From Kitasatospora viridis (lineage in GTDB: Bacteria > Actinomycetota > Actinomycetes > Streptomycetales > Streptomycetaceae), in NCBI RefSeq assembly GCF_007829815.1, contig NZ_VIWT01000001.1, positions 5,977,001 through 6,041,000 on the forward strand: 64,000 bases of DNA, read 5' to 3'. Below, piece by piece: positions 1 through 7,607 of this stretch; positions within the stretch are counted from its first letter, which is position 1; every line of letters begins with the position of its first letter. The translations under genes and the position numbers were made by a program. The notes below the pieces were generated by a model that saw only the letters and a program-made list of their open reading frames with translations, was not told where the DNA came from and made no database searches.

Positions 1-166
1 CGAGCACCCGGATCCCGTCGAGCTTGCGTTCGAAGACCCAGTCGTCGGCGAAGGCGCGCCGGGCGGTGGGCTTGGCGAGCATCGGCTGACACTGCGTCAG
101 TTCGGCTGCGTCGAGCGGGCGCAGTCGGGCGCGGAGCGGGTCGGGGAGCAGGTCGAGCGCGGGCAT
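1..166 (-). CDS. ATP-dependent DNA ligase, N-terminal fragment (cut by window edge)
   Basis: Only the first 55 codons are inside the window; the gene continues beyond base 1. Translation from the ATG at 166 reads into FERKLDGIR, which is motif I (KxDGxR) of ATP-dependent DNA ligases, with Lys48 as the expected adenylated lysine. The preceding QPMLAKP stretch is also typical of the start of the adenylation domain in LigD/LigC-type bacterial enzymes. The role would be nick sealing with ATP, possibly in end joining. Whether it is stand-alone or part of a multidomain LigD cannot be seen. Seen: the motif. Known: its family meaning. Confidence 0.8.
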   Translation of the reverse strand, partial: MPALDLLPDPLRARLRPLDAAELTQCQPMLAKPTARRAFADDWVFERKLDGIRVL

Positions 167-215
167 CGCAGCACGAGGCTAGCGCCGGGCGGGGCGGCGG
201 TGCGGGAGGCGGCTG

Positions 216-230
216 CTGACGGCGCGTCAG
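216..230. repeat. 15-bp palindrome CTGACG-GCG-CGTCAG (family copy 1)
   Basis: Perfect 6-bp arms around 3 nt, just past the stop codon of the DUF1048 gene at 235. It is identical to the copy at 59020-59034. It belongs to a palindrome family scattered through the window (see findings). Confidence 0.75.
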
Positions 231-234
231 CGCG

Positions 235-552
235 TCAGTCCACCGGGTCGGCTCGGCCGGCCTCCTGGTAGGCGTCCGCGTAGGTGGGGGAGTCCTTGAT
301 CAGGCCGTCGCAGAACGCGGCGACGTCGGTGCCGATCAGCTCCAGCACCCCCTTGCCGGTCGTGACGCCCTCCTCGAAGAAGTCGACGATCCCGGGGAGC
401 AGCGGGCCCTCGGCCAGGTCGACCGGGCCGACCTTGAACAGGTACCGCTGCATCTCCTGGTAGACGATCCGGTAGTCCGGCGGGAGCGCCTTGACCCGGG
501 CCTGGTGGGCCCGCCAGTGCTTCTTGCCCTCGATGATGTCCTGGATGCTCAC
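235..552 (-). CDS. DUF1048 family protein (second of a pair)
   Basis: A 105-residue soluble, largely helical protein beginning MSIQDIIEGKKHW, with an acidic C-terminal half. Sequence and neighbourhood match DUF1048 proteins, small proteins of unknown biochemistry usually encoded directly after a PadR regulator. The GTG start at 552 lies one base after the stop of the upstream DUF1048 gene (554), so translation is probably coupled. It is the last gene of a three-gene operon PadR-DUF1048-DUF1048. No catalytic motif is seen. The function is unknown; a partner or sensor role with the PadR protein is inferred from context only. Confidence 0.75.
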   Translation of the reverse strand: MSIQDIIEGKKHWRAHQARVKALPPDYRIVYQEMQRYLFKVGPVDLAEGPLLPGIVDFFEEGVTTGKGVLELIGTDVAAFCDGLIKDSPTYADAYQEAGRADPVD

Positions 553-553
553 G

Positions 554-910
554 TCAGCCTCCCAGCCTGCTCAGTTTCCTGGCCACGTTCCTGTTCAACT
601 GCTCGCGCCACCGGTCGCGGTAGGTGCGGGCCCCGGCGCCGCCCAGCAGCCCCGTGCAGAAGCCCTGGACGTCGTCGCCGAGCACCTCCTGGGCGCTCTC
701 CCCGGCCGCCGCCGTCTCCTCCAGCAGCCCGAGGGCGGCGTCGAGGATCGGGGTCAGGTTGCGGCCGGTGAGGTCGGCGTGCGGGTGCAGGTGGCCCTTG
801 ATCTGCTCCCAGGCCGCCCGGTGGTCGGCGGGCAGGGCCGCGGCCCGGGTGTCGAACGCCTTCCACTCCCTGCTGATGTCATTGCCGGTGATGCGTTCCC
901 AGAAGTTCAT
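554..910 (-). CDS. DUF1048 family protein (first of a pair)
   Basis: 118 residues from the ATG at 910, which has a strong AAGGAGGGCGGG ribosome site. The start MNFWERITGNDISREWK and the ALPADHRAAWEQIKGHL region align by eye with the neighbouring 105-aa protein (ALPPDYRIVYQEMQRYL), so the two are paralogues from a local duplication. The ATG overlaps the PadR stop codon (ATGA, 907-910), the classic translational coupling of PadR-DUF1048 operons. An upstream in-frame ATG at 958 would run back into PadR and is less likely. Unknown function. Confidence 0.8.
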   Translation of the reverse strand: MNFWERITGNDISREWKAFDTRAAALPADHRAAWEQIKGHLHPHADLTGRNLTPILDAALGLLEETAAAGESAQEVLGDDVQGFCTGLLGGAGARTYRDRWREQLNRNVARKLSRLGG

Positions 911-1233
911 CTCCCGCCCTCCTTGAGGCTGTTGATGCGCGTTGAGACGTACTGCCACTTCGCCCAGAACCTGGCGAGTTCCTCGCGCCCGGCGTCGTTG
1001 AGCGCGTAGAACTTGCGCGGCGGACCGACCCCGGACGGTCGCTTCGCCACCTGCACGAGTCGGTTCCGCTCCAGTCGCAGCAGGATGGTGTACACCGTCC
1101 CCTCGACGACGTCGGCGAAGCCGAGCTCGTTCAGCCGGCGGGTGATGGCGTACCCGTAGGTCTCCTCGCGGTCGATGATTTCGAGCACGCAGCCTTCGAG
1201 CGTGCCCTTCAGCATCTCCGTCAGGTCGTCCAT
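907..1233 (-). CDS. PadR family transcriptional regulator
   Basis: A 108-residue winged-helix regulator. LEIIDREETYGYAI and VEGTVYTILLRLE are the recognition-helix region typical of PadR-s1 proteins, and GPPRKFYALNDAG is the wing. It starts at the ATG at 1233 behind GAGGAGGACCCGCG. It is first gene of the operon with two DUF1048 genes. A 15-bp direct repeat lies immediately upstream (1263-1300) in the promoter, so autorepression is inferred. The ligand is unknown; members of this group often respond to phenolics, antibiotics or envelope stress. Confidence 0.9.
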   Translation of the reverse strand: MDDLTEMLKGTLEGCVLEIIDREETYGYAITRRLNELGFADVVEGTVYTILLRLERNRLVQVAKRPSGVGPPRKFYALNDAGREELARFWAKWQYVSTRINSLKEGGR

Positions 1234-1262
1234 CGCGGGTCCTCCTCGCCCCTCAGTACTGC

Positions 1263-1300
1263 GTAGCACCGAGTACCAGTACACAGTAGCACCGAGTACC
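1263..1300 (-). promoter_or_regulatory. PadR operon promoter with two direct 15-bp operator repeats
   Basis: GTAGCACCGAGTACC occurs at 1263-1277 and again, identically, at 1286-1300, 23 bp apart (about two helical turns). Further CAGTAC/GTACTG elements lie between and beside them. The block is 30-70 bp before the PadR start codon and on the strand that would carry its promoter. Direct repeats at this spacing suggest two PadR dimers on one face of DNA. Seen: the repeats. Inferred: the binding. Confidence 0.6.
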
Positions 1301-1475
1301 GGAGCGCGACACCCCCGGCGGTGCGGCCCGGCCCGGGCCTGGCTGCTGTCACCCGCATGACGGACGCCACCGTGATCAACCCGTCGGTGACTCGTTCGTC
1401 AGCACGGCCGGTCCGCGCCCGCGGCATGCCCGCCGCCGCCTGAATGCCCGCCTCTCCACCACTCGGAGGTCACCC

Positions 1476-2711
1476 GTGTCCAGACGCCCCCTCAGCTCTG
1501 CCACCGTGCTCGCGGCCACGCTCGCCACCTGCGGCGTGCTACTGCTGCCGGCCGGCACCGCGGGTGCGGCCGCCCGCGCCGCCGTGCCCGCGCCCGGCTC
1601 GGTGCCGCCCGACCAGGACCCGTTCTACGCCGCCCCGGCGGACATCGCCGACTACCGGCCCGGCCAGGTGGTGGCCTCCCGGCCGGTGCCGAACCCGACC
1701 CTCGACTGGATCCCGATGCCGGTCGACGTCTGGCAGCTCTCCTACCGCAGCAACGACAGCAACGACCAACCCGAACTGGCCGTCACCTCACTGGTGGTGC
1801 CGAAGCGCGCCTGGACCGGCGCGGGCGCGCGCCCGGTGGTCTCGCTGCAGTCGCCCGAGGACAGCCTGGGCACCCAGTGCGCGCCCTCCTACCTGCTGGC
1901 CGGCGGGCAGGACAACCAGGACGCCGCGCTCGGCGTCGAACTGCTGGCCGCCAACTGGGCGGTGGCGATCCCGGACCACGAGGGCCCGAAGTCGGTCTTC
2001 CTGGCCGGCCCGCAGGAGGGCCACGCGGTGCTGGACGGCATCCGGGCCGTGCGCGACTTCGGCGCGGACGGCATCGGCAAGGCCAACCCGTGGGCGCTGA
2101 GCGGCTATTCGGGCGGCGCCAACGCCACCGGCTGGGCCGCCCAGCTGCAGCCGGGCTACGCCCCCGACGTGCCGCTGGTCGGCGCGGCGATCGGCGGCAC
2201 GCCCGCCGCCCCGAGGGCGGTGGCGAAGTACATCGACGGCACCTCGTTCGCCGGCTTCGAGTTCGCCGCCGCCTACGGCGTGGCCACCGAGTGGCCCGGA
2301 TCCGGCATCACCTCGCTGCTCAACCCCCGTGGGCAGCAGGACTTCGCGGGGCTGCGCGGGCAGTGCGAGTCGGCGATCCTGAGCAGTTTCGCGTTCCGCC
2401 GGCTGAACGAGGACACCACGGTCCCCGACCCGTTCGGCGTGCCGAGCGTGGCGGCGGTGCTCCAGCAGGACACCCTCGGGGCGCAGCCGCCGGTGGTGCC
2501 GGTCTACGACTACCACGCGGACACCGACGAGATCGTGCCGGTCGGCCAGGACGACCAGCTGGTCTCCGACTGGTGCGCCAAGGGCGCCACCGTGCAGTCG
2601 GTGCGCGACCTGCTCGGCGAGCACGTGGAGGAGGCGGCGGTCCGCGAGACAGCGGTCTCGGTCTACCTGGGGGACCGGTTCGCCGGCCGGCCCGCGCCCA
2701 GCTCCTGCTGA
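1476..2711 (+). CDS. secreted lipase (secretory lipase family)
   Basis: 411 residues. A signal peptide (MSRRP, hydrophobic core to about 25, AGA-type cleavage near 30-33) is followed by an alpha/beta-hydrolase with the nucleophile elbow GYSGG at 210-214 (Ser212). A C-terminal YDYHADTDEIVP region carries the probable acid, and LLGEHVEEA the probable histidine. Sequence style matches the secretory lipase family (extracellular triacylglycerol/ester hydrolases). It starts at the GTG at 1476 with GGAGGT 5 nt upstream. It is a single-gene unit, exported and probably nutritional. A polyester or other ester substrate is possible. Confidence 0.85.
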   Translation: MSRRPLSSATVLAATLATCGVLLLPAGTAGAAARAAVPAPGSVPPDQDPFYAAPADIADYRPGQVVASRPVPNPTLDWIPMPVDVWQLSYRSNDSNDQPELAVTSLVVPKRAWTGAGARPVVSLQSPEDSLGTQCAPSYLLAGGQDNQDAALGVELLAANWAVAIPDHEGPKSVFLAGPQEGHAVLDGIRAVRDFGADGIGKANPWALSGYSGGANATGWAAQLQPGYAPDVPLVGAAIGGTPAAPRAVAKYIDGTSFAGFEFAAAYGVATEWPGSGITSLLNPRGQQDFAGLRGQCESAILSSFAFRRLNEDTTVPDPFGVPSVAAVLQQDTLGAQPPVVPVYDYHADTDEIVPVGQDDQLVSDWCAKGATVQSVRDLLGEHVEEAAVRETAVSVYLGDRFAGRPAPSSC

Positions 2712-2777
2712 GCCCGGCCGGCTCCTGTTGAGTCCTCGCGGAACCCGGTCGTCCAGGGGTCTGGTCGAGCCCCGGGT

Positions 2778-2801
2778 CTTATTGTAACTTGTGTCAATAA
2801 G
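2778..2801. promoter_or_regulatory. inverted repeat CTTATTG-N10-CAATAAG before the diiron oxygenase
   Basis: A perfect 7-bp inverted repeat with a 10-bp centre, AT-rich in a GC-rich setting, about 30-50 bp ahead of the ATG at 2829. It has the size and symmetry of a TetR-type operator and overlaps the likely -10 region. No regulator gene sits beside it, so the factor is unknown. Confidence 0.6.
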
Positions 2802-2828
2802 GCGGTCAGGGCACCGGAGGGCAGAGGC

Positions 2829-3746
2829 ATGACGGACACCGGAACGGCGACGACCCGACGCGGACACACGACGGCCGACGAGGACGTCTCCCAGCGGCTG
2901 CTCGACTCGGCCGCCCAGCTCTCCTACGACCCGAACGTCGAGGTGGACTGGGCGGCCCCGCTCGACCCGGCGCACTACGGCCTCAACCCGGAGTGGAGCA
3001 CCCTCTACGGCACCCGGCTCTGGCGCGAGATGTCGGAGCACCAGCGGGTCGTGCTGACCCGGCACGAGGTCGGCTCGATCATGAGCACCGGCATCTGGTT
3101 CGAGATGATCCTCCAGCAACTGGTGCTGCGCGACCAGTACTTGAAGAACCACGGCAACGCCGAGTTCCGGTTCGCGCTCACCGAGATCGCCGACGAGTGC
3201 CGGCACTCGATCATGTTCGCCCGGGCCTGCGAGAAGATGGGCGTGCCGCACTACCGGCCCACCCGCCCGGTCGCCGAGGCCGCGCGCGCCTTCAAGACCC
3301 TGGCCACCGGCGAACTCGCCTACGGCGGGATCCTGGTGGCCGAAGAGGTGCTGGACGTGATGCAGCGCGACTGGATGCGCGGCGAGGAGGTGCTGCCGAT
3401 CATCCGGGCCACCTCGCGGATCCACGTGGTCGAGGAGTCCCGGCACATGAAGTTCGCCCGCCAGGAGATCCGCGAACGGCTGCGCGGCGCCGGCCCCGTG
3501 CGCCGGCACAACAGCGCCTTCGGCACCGCGGTGGCTGCCGCCGTGATCCTCACCAGCATGGTCAACAAGCGGGTGTACGCCGCCGTCGGGCTGAACGTCG
3601 AGCGGGCGCTGGCCGAGGTGCGGGCCAGCGAGCACCGCAAGGCGATGATGCGCACCAGCTCGGCGCACCTGATCCACTTCCTCGGCGAGGCGGGCCTGCT
3701 GAACCGCCCTGCGGTGCGCATCTACCAGAGCCTGCACATGATCTGA
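2829..3746 (+). CDS. AurF-like non-heme diiron oxygenase
   Basis: 305 residues, predicted helical bundle. The iron-ligand pattern of ferritin-like diiron oxygenases is visible: RHEVGSIMS near 78-86, DECRH (E123-x2-H126), AEEVLD near 173, and EESRH followed by KF. This matches the AurF/p-aminobenzoate N-oxygenase family and its mycobacterial lipid-associated relatives. It would use O2 and two electrons to oxidise an amine or hydroxylate a substrate. The ferredoxin/reductase gene 47 bp downstream is the obvious electron donor. It starts at the ATG at 2829 with GGAGGGCAGAGGC. Substrate unknown. Confidence 0.8.
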   Translation: MTDTGTATTRRGHTTADEDVSQRLLDSAAQLSYDPNVEVDWAAPLDPAHYGLNPEWSTLYGTRLWREMSEHQRVVLTRHEVGSIMSTGIWFEMILQQLVLRDQYLKNHGNAEFRFALTEIADECRHSIMFARACEKMGVPHYRPTRPVAEAARAFKTLATGELAYGGILVAEEVLDVMQRDWMRGEEVLPIIRATSRIHVVEESRHMKFARQEIRERLRGAGPVRRHNSAFGTAVAAAVILTSMVNKRVYAAVGLNVERALAEVRASEHRKAMMRTSSAHLIHFLGEAGLLNRPAVRIYQSLHMI

Positions 3747-3793
3747 CGGACCTTCAGACCACTTTCCACCGAAGACCGAGGACCGGTGCGCCC

Positions 3794-5362
3794 ATGGCCT
3801 ACGCGATCACCCAGACCTGCTGCACCGACGCCACCTGCGTCTCGGTCTGCCCGGTCAACTGCATCCACCCCACCCCCGAGGAACCCGGCTTCGGCGCCGC
3901 CGAGTTGCTGCACATCGACCCGGTCGCCTGCATCGACTGCGGGGCCTGCGCCGACGCCTGCCCGGTCGACGCGATCTTCCCGGTGGACCGGCTGGCCGGC
4001 TCGCTGGCCCCCTACGGCGAGCTCAACCGGCGCTACTACGAGGAGAACCCGACCGACCACCAGTGGGGCCGGCCGAGCTTCCCGACCAGCCTGCCGGACG
4101 GCTTCGGCACCCTGCGGGTGGCCGTGGTCGGCACCGGTCCGGCCGCCGCCTACACCGCCCAGCAACTGCTGCGCACCGCCGGCGCCGAGGTGGTGATGAT
4201 CGACCGGCTGCCCGTCGCGGGCGGCCTGCTGCGGCACGGCGTCGCCCCCGACCACCAGTCGACCAAGCGGATCGCCGAGGGCTTCGCCCAGCTCTACCGG
4301 CACCCCCGGCTGCGGATGCACCTGAACGTGGAGATCGGCCGGGACCTCACGCACGCCGAACTGGCCGCCCACCACCACGCGGTGGTCTACGCGACCGGCG
4401 CGGCCGGCGAGCGGCGGCTCGGCGTGCCCGGCGAGCAGCTGCCCGGCGTGCTGGGCGCGGGCCGGGCGGTCGGCTGGTACAACGCCGACCCGACGGTGCC
4501 GGCCGACGCGGTCGAACTCGACGGCGTGCGGCGGGCGGTGGTGATCGGCAACGGCAACGTGGCGCTGGACGTGGCGCGGATCCTGCTCGCCGACCCCGAG
4601 GAGCTCGGCGGCACCGACATCGCCGACCACGCGCTGGCGGCGCTGCGCTGCAGCGGCCTGCGCGAGGTGGTGCTGCTGGGGCGGCGCGGGCCCGGCGAGG
4701 CGGCGTACACCCGCCCCGAGTTCCTGGCGCTGCGTCAACTCCCGGGCGTATCCGTGGTGCTGGACGCCGACTCGGTGCCCGACGGCGGTGGCAAGGCCGA
4801 GCTGCTGGACGGCCTGCCGGTCGAGCGGGTGGACTGGAGCCAGCCGCCGCCGCAGGGCCGCCGGATCGTGCTCGCCTTCGAGCGCGAGGCGGCCGAGTTC
4901 ACCGGCACCGAGCGGGTCGAGGCCGTCCGGCTGGCCGGCGGGGAGCTCATCCCGGCCGGCCTGGTGGTGCGGGCCGCCGGCTTCCAGCGGCAGCCGGTCC
5001 CGGACCTGCCGTTCGACCCGGCCGGCGCCGCGGTGCCGCACCAGGGCGGCCGGGTGGCCCCCGGCACCTACCTGGCCGGCTGGGTCAAGCGCGGCCCGAC
5101 CGGCGGCATCGGGGCCAACCGGGCCTGCGCCGAGGAGACGGTGGCGGCGCTGCTCGCCGACGCGGCCGCCGGCCTGCTGACCGCGCCGCCCGGCGAGCCG
5201 GCCGAGTTCGACCGCCTGGTGCGCCGGCGCTGCCCCGGCGCCACCGGACTGCGCGAACTGCGGGCGATCGACCGGGCGGAGCGGGCGCTCGGCGCGGCCG
5301 GCGGCCGGCCCCGGGTGAAACTGGCCACGGTGCCCGAACTGCTCGCGGTGGGACGGCGCTGA
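3794..5362 (+). CDS. fprB: fused ferredoxin / ferredoxin-NADP+ reductase (FprB type)
   Basis: 522 residues. The N-terminal ferredoxin has cysteines at 9/10, 15, 19 and 23 and a full C46-x2-C49-x2-C52-x3-C56-P cluster motif, as in 7Fe/8Fe ferredoxins. A flavoprotein reductase follows with VAVVGTGPAA (FAD Rossmann) near 110 and a second VVIGNGNVALDVARI nucleotide-binding motif for NADPH near 250. The domain order and adrenodoxin-reductase-like motifs match mycobacterial FprB. It would pass electrons from NADPH to the diiron oxygenase upstream, and possibly to the P450 nearby. The ATG start is preceded only by a weak GAGGA. Confidence 0.85.
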   Translation: MAYAITQTCCTDATCVSVCPVNCIHPTPEEPGFGAAELLHIDPVACIDCGACADACPVDAIFPVDRLAGSLAPYGELNRRYYEENPTDHQWGRPSFPTSLPDGFGTLRVAVVGTGPAAAYTAQQLLRTAGAEVVMIDRLPVAGGLLRHGVAPDHQSTKRIAEGFAQLYRHPRLRMHLNVEIGRDLTHAELAAHHHAVVYATGAAGERRLGVPGEQLPGVLGAGRAVGWYNADPTVPADAVELDGVRRAVVIGNGNVALDVARILLADPEELGGTDIADHALAALRCSGLREVVLLGRRGPGEAAYTRPEFLALRQLPGVSVVLDADSVPDGGGKAELLDGLPVERVDWSQPPPQGRRIVLAFEREAAEFTGTERVEAVRLAGGELIPAGLVVRAAGFQRQPVPDLPFDPAGAAVPHQGGRVAPGTYLAGWVKRGPTGGIGANRACAEETVAALLADAAAGLLTAPPGEPAEFDRLVRRRCPGATGLRELRAIDRAERALGAAGGRPRVKLATVPELLAVGRR

Positions 5363-5445
5363 TCGGGGTGGGGGAGGCTGATCGGGGTAGGGAGCAGAGG
5401 GCCTAGAGTCGGAGGGCCGGGACAACCTACGCGGGGGGACGCCGC

Positions 5446-5943
5446 ATGCCACTGACTGTCGCCGAGGTGGACGCCCTCGCCGAGCGGGCGCACGCCGGGC
5501 AGCTGGACAAGGTCGGGGTGCCGTACATCGAGCACGTCCGGGCCGTCGCGCACGCCCTGGAGCCGTTCGGCCCGTACGCCCAGATGGCCGGGCTGCTGCA
5601 CGACGTCATCGAGGACACCGACTGGACGGCCGACCGCCTGCGCGCGGCCGGCGTCCCCGCCGTGGTGGTGGACACCGTGGTCGCCGTCACCAAGCAACCC
5701 GGGGTGGCCTACGAGGAGATGATCCGCGCCATCGCCGGCAAGCCCCGGGCCACCCTGGTGAAGATCGCCGACAACGCCCACAACTCGCTCGCCTCGCGCG
5801 CCGCCGCCCTCCCCGAGGCCGACCGGGCCAGGATGGCCGCCAAGTACCGGGCCGCCCGCGAACTGCTCTGGCCGGCGGCCCCGCAGGTGGACGTGGCGAC
5901 CATCGTGGGGCGGGTGAACCCGGAGCTGCTGGCGGAGCTCTGA
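5446..5943 (+). CDS. small HD-domain phosphohydrolase (ppGpp hydrolase-like)
   Basis: 165 residues, essentially one HD domain: HAGQ at 16, YIEHVRAVA, then LLHDVIEDT with the HD pair at 52-53 and ED at 56-57, and KIADNAHN near 110. This is the metal-binding pattern of RelA/SpoT hydrolase domains and small MESH1-like enzymes. There is no synthetase or TGS/ACT domain. Hydrolysis of (p)ppGpp or a related nucleotide is the family expectation, unproven here. It starts at the ATG at 5446 behind a G-run. Convergent with the P450 gene, with a terminator hairpin between. Confidence 0.75.
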   Translation: MPLTVAEVDALAERAHAGQLDKVGVPYIEHVRAVAHALEPFGPYAQMAGLLHDVIEDTDWTADRLRAAGVPAVVVDTVVAVTKQPGVAYEEMIRAIAGKPRATLVKIADNAHNSLASRAAALPEADRARMAAKYRAARELLWPAAPQVDVATIVGRVNPELLAEL

Positions 5944-5947
5944 GCCG

Positions 5948-5985
5948 ACCGCGCGGGGGCGCCGCCGCCGGTGCCCCCGCGCGGT
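5948..5985. terminator. bidirectional terminator hairpin
   Basis: A 13-bp GC-rich stem (ACCGCGCGGGGGC at 5948-5960 with its complement at 5973-5985) and 12-nt loop lie in the 49-bp gap between the convergent HD hydrolase and P450 genes. No strong T-run on either side, as is usual in Streptomyces. Confidence 0.65.
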
Positions 5986-5992
5986 GCCCCGG

Positions 5993-7312
5993 TCAGGCCG
6001 GCGGCCGAACCGCCGTCAGCGAGGCGAGGATCGGGCCGTCCGGCCGGATCGTGATGGAGTACGCGGTGCCCTCCGGCGCCGACTCCAGGTCCACGGTGAA
6101 GGCCGGCAGCACCTCCTCCAGCAGCGCGACCGCCTCGCGCAGCGCGAACTGGACCCCCAGGCAGGCGCGCGGGCCGATGCCGAACGGGAGGTAGGCGCCG
6201 GTCTCGGTGGGCCGGCCGCCGGGCCGGGTGAACCGGGTCGGGTCGAACCGCTCGGGGTCGGGCCAGAGTTCGGGCGTGCGGTGGGTCAGGTACGGGCAGA
6301 CCAGCAGGTCGGTGTCCGGCTCGACGGTGTGGCCGGCCAGGTCCTCGTCACCCTGCGCCGTGTAGCGGGGCAGGATCCAGGCCGCGGGGTAGAGCCGCAG
6401 CGCCTCGTGCACCAGGGCCTGCACCGCCTCCCGCCGCTCCGCCGAGCCGGCCGGGCCGGCCGCCAGCGCCCAGTCCCGCGCCTCGGGGTGACGATCCAGC
6501 AGCAGGTAGAGCCAGCTCAGCGTGGTCGCGGTGGTCTCGTGGCCGGCCAGCAGCAGGGTGACCAGCTCGTCGCGGATCAGCGAGTCGGTGTACTCGGGCC
6601 GCTCGGCCGAGGCCTCGACCAGCACCGCGAGCAGCCCGGGCCCGTCGGGGCCGGACTCGCCCCGGCGGGCCACCGCGATCGCCCGGTGGGCCACCGCGTC
6701 GATCCGGGCCAGGTAGGCGGCGACGGCCTCGTGCGCCTGGTGCGAGTCGTCCGGCAGCTGCGGCAGCGCGGCGACCACCTCGCCGACCATCTCCAGCTCG
6801 GCCTCGGTCCGCCCGTCCAGCGGCTCGCCGGTGAGGGCCCGCCAGATCGCGTCCAGCGCGAAGTGGCGCATCTCCACCTGGAGGTCGACGGTGCGCCCGG
6901 TCCGGGCGTACTCGGCCCAGCGCTCGCCGGCCCGGCGGGCCGCGGCGGTGATCCGCTGCTCGTAGCGGCGCATCCCGGTGCTGGTGAACTGCGACTGGAG
7001 CAGGCGGCGCTGGCTCTTCCAGGCCTCGCCGGTGGCGGAGAGCACGCCGTCGCCGACCAGCACCCGGGCGCGGTGCGAGCGCTTGACGTAGCGGTCCGGC
7101 TGCTGGGCGAGCACGTGCTGCACCGCGGCCGGCGCCGTCACCAGCACGGTGGGGCGGGGGCCGAGGCGCACCGCCGCCACGCCGCCCAGGGTGGCCCGGG
7201 CCAGGCCCAGCAGGTCCACCAGCTGTCCGCCCTCGCTCTTCCAGCGGGCCACGGCGGCGGGGTCCAGCTCGGGCACGGGGTTGCTCGGCGGGGCGCTGGC
7301 TTCGATGGCCAC
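5993..7312 (-). CDS. cytochrome P450
   Basis: 439 residues from the GTG at 7312, which has AGGAG 8 nt upstream. An apparently open frame further upstream is the translated 15-bp repeat array and is not part of the protein. Diagnostic motifs: AGHETT at 256-261 (I-helix oxygen-activation motif), EALR (E303-x2-R306), PERF region near 353, and heme loop FGIGPRACLG with Cys384. EALR, HETT and the Lys/Arg-rich N-terminus resemble CYP102/CYP110-like lipid hydroxylases more than CYP105. Electrons could come from the ferredoxin-reductase gene 0.6 kb away. Substrate unknown. Confidence 0.9.
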   Translation of the reverse strand: MAIEASAPPSNPVPELDPAAVARWKSEGGQLVDLLGLARATLGGVAAVRLGPRPTVLVTAPAAVQHVLAQQPDRYVKRSHRARVLVGDGVLSATGEAWKSQRRLLQSQFTSTGMRRYEQRITAAARRAGERWAEYARTGRTVDLQVEMRHFALDAIWRALTGEPLDGRTEAELEMVGEVVAALPQLPDDSHQAHEAVAAYLARIDAVAHRAIAVARRGESGPDGPGLLAVLVEASAERPEYTDSLIRDELVTLLLAGHETTATTLSWLYLLLDRHPEARDWALAAGPAGSAERREAVQALVHEALRLYPAAWILPRYTAQGDEDLAGHTVEPDTDLLVCPYLTHRTPELWPDPERFDPTRFTRPGGRPTETGAYLPFGIGPRACLGVQFALREAVALLEEVLPAFTVDLESAPEGTAYSITIRPDGPILASLTAVRPPA

Positions 7313-7347
7313 GGTCGGTGCTCCTGTTTCGGCCGCTGGGCGCGGGA

Positions 7348-7362
7348 TTGACGGTCCGTCGG
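7348..7362. repeat. 15-bp palindrome family copy (one arm mismatch)
   Basis: TTGACGGTCCGTCGG, 35 bp upstream of the P450 start codon and therefore in its 5' leader. Same family as 216-230, with one mismatch in the right arm. Confidence 0.55.
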
Positions 7363-7400
7363 TACCTCGGACATCACGGACTGTACGCGGTGCGACCGCC

Positions 7401-7504
7401 CGGGTGACAGTCCGCCGGGTGACGGTTCGACGAGTGAGGTCCGACGGGGGCCGGTCGGCCGGGTGACGGTCCGACGGGTGACAGTCCGACGGGTCGTCGG
7501 CCGA
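7401..7504. repeat. tandem array of about seven 15-bp units upstream of the P450
   Basis: Units begin at 7401, 7416, 7431 (14 nt), 7445, 7460, 7475 and 7490. The consensus is CGGGTGACRGTCCGA; units 1, 2, 5 and 6 are close copies, and 3, 4 and 7 are degenerate. The array fills about a third of the 295-bp divergent intergenic region between P450 and DUF35 genes, which contains no gene. It shares a TGACGGTCCG core with the dispersed palindromes. Confidence 0.75.
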
Positions 7505-7531
7505 CGGCGGAGAGTGACGTGGGTCGCATCC

Positions 7532-7567
7532 GGCACTGAGTGCCTTGTCAGCTGGCACTGGGTGCCA
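7532..7567. promoter_or_regulatory. two tandem palindromic operators between P450 and DUF35 genes
   Basis: GGCACT-G-AGTGCC at 7532-7544 and TGGCAC-TGG-GTGCCA at 7553-7567 are each near-perfect palindromes with the same half-site, centred 22 bp apart (two helical turns). They sit 40-75 bp ahead of the GTG at 7608, overlapping the likely promoter. This is typical of a TetR-type regulator bound as two dimers. No regulator gene is adjacent. Confidence 0.65.
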
Positions 7568-7607
7568 TATGGTCCTCGCACGCTGGCCGCATTGGAGGGA
7601 TCGACCC

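Noticed and set aside
7313..7558. P450 extended N-terminally by 82 codons
   Set aside because: The extra residues are a literal translation of the 15-bp DNA repeats (SDRHPAD-like); the GTG at 7312 has a good ribosome site and family length.
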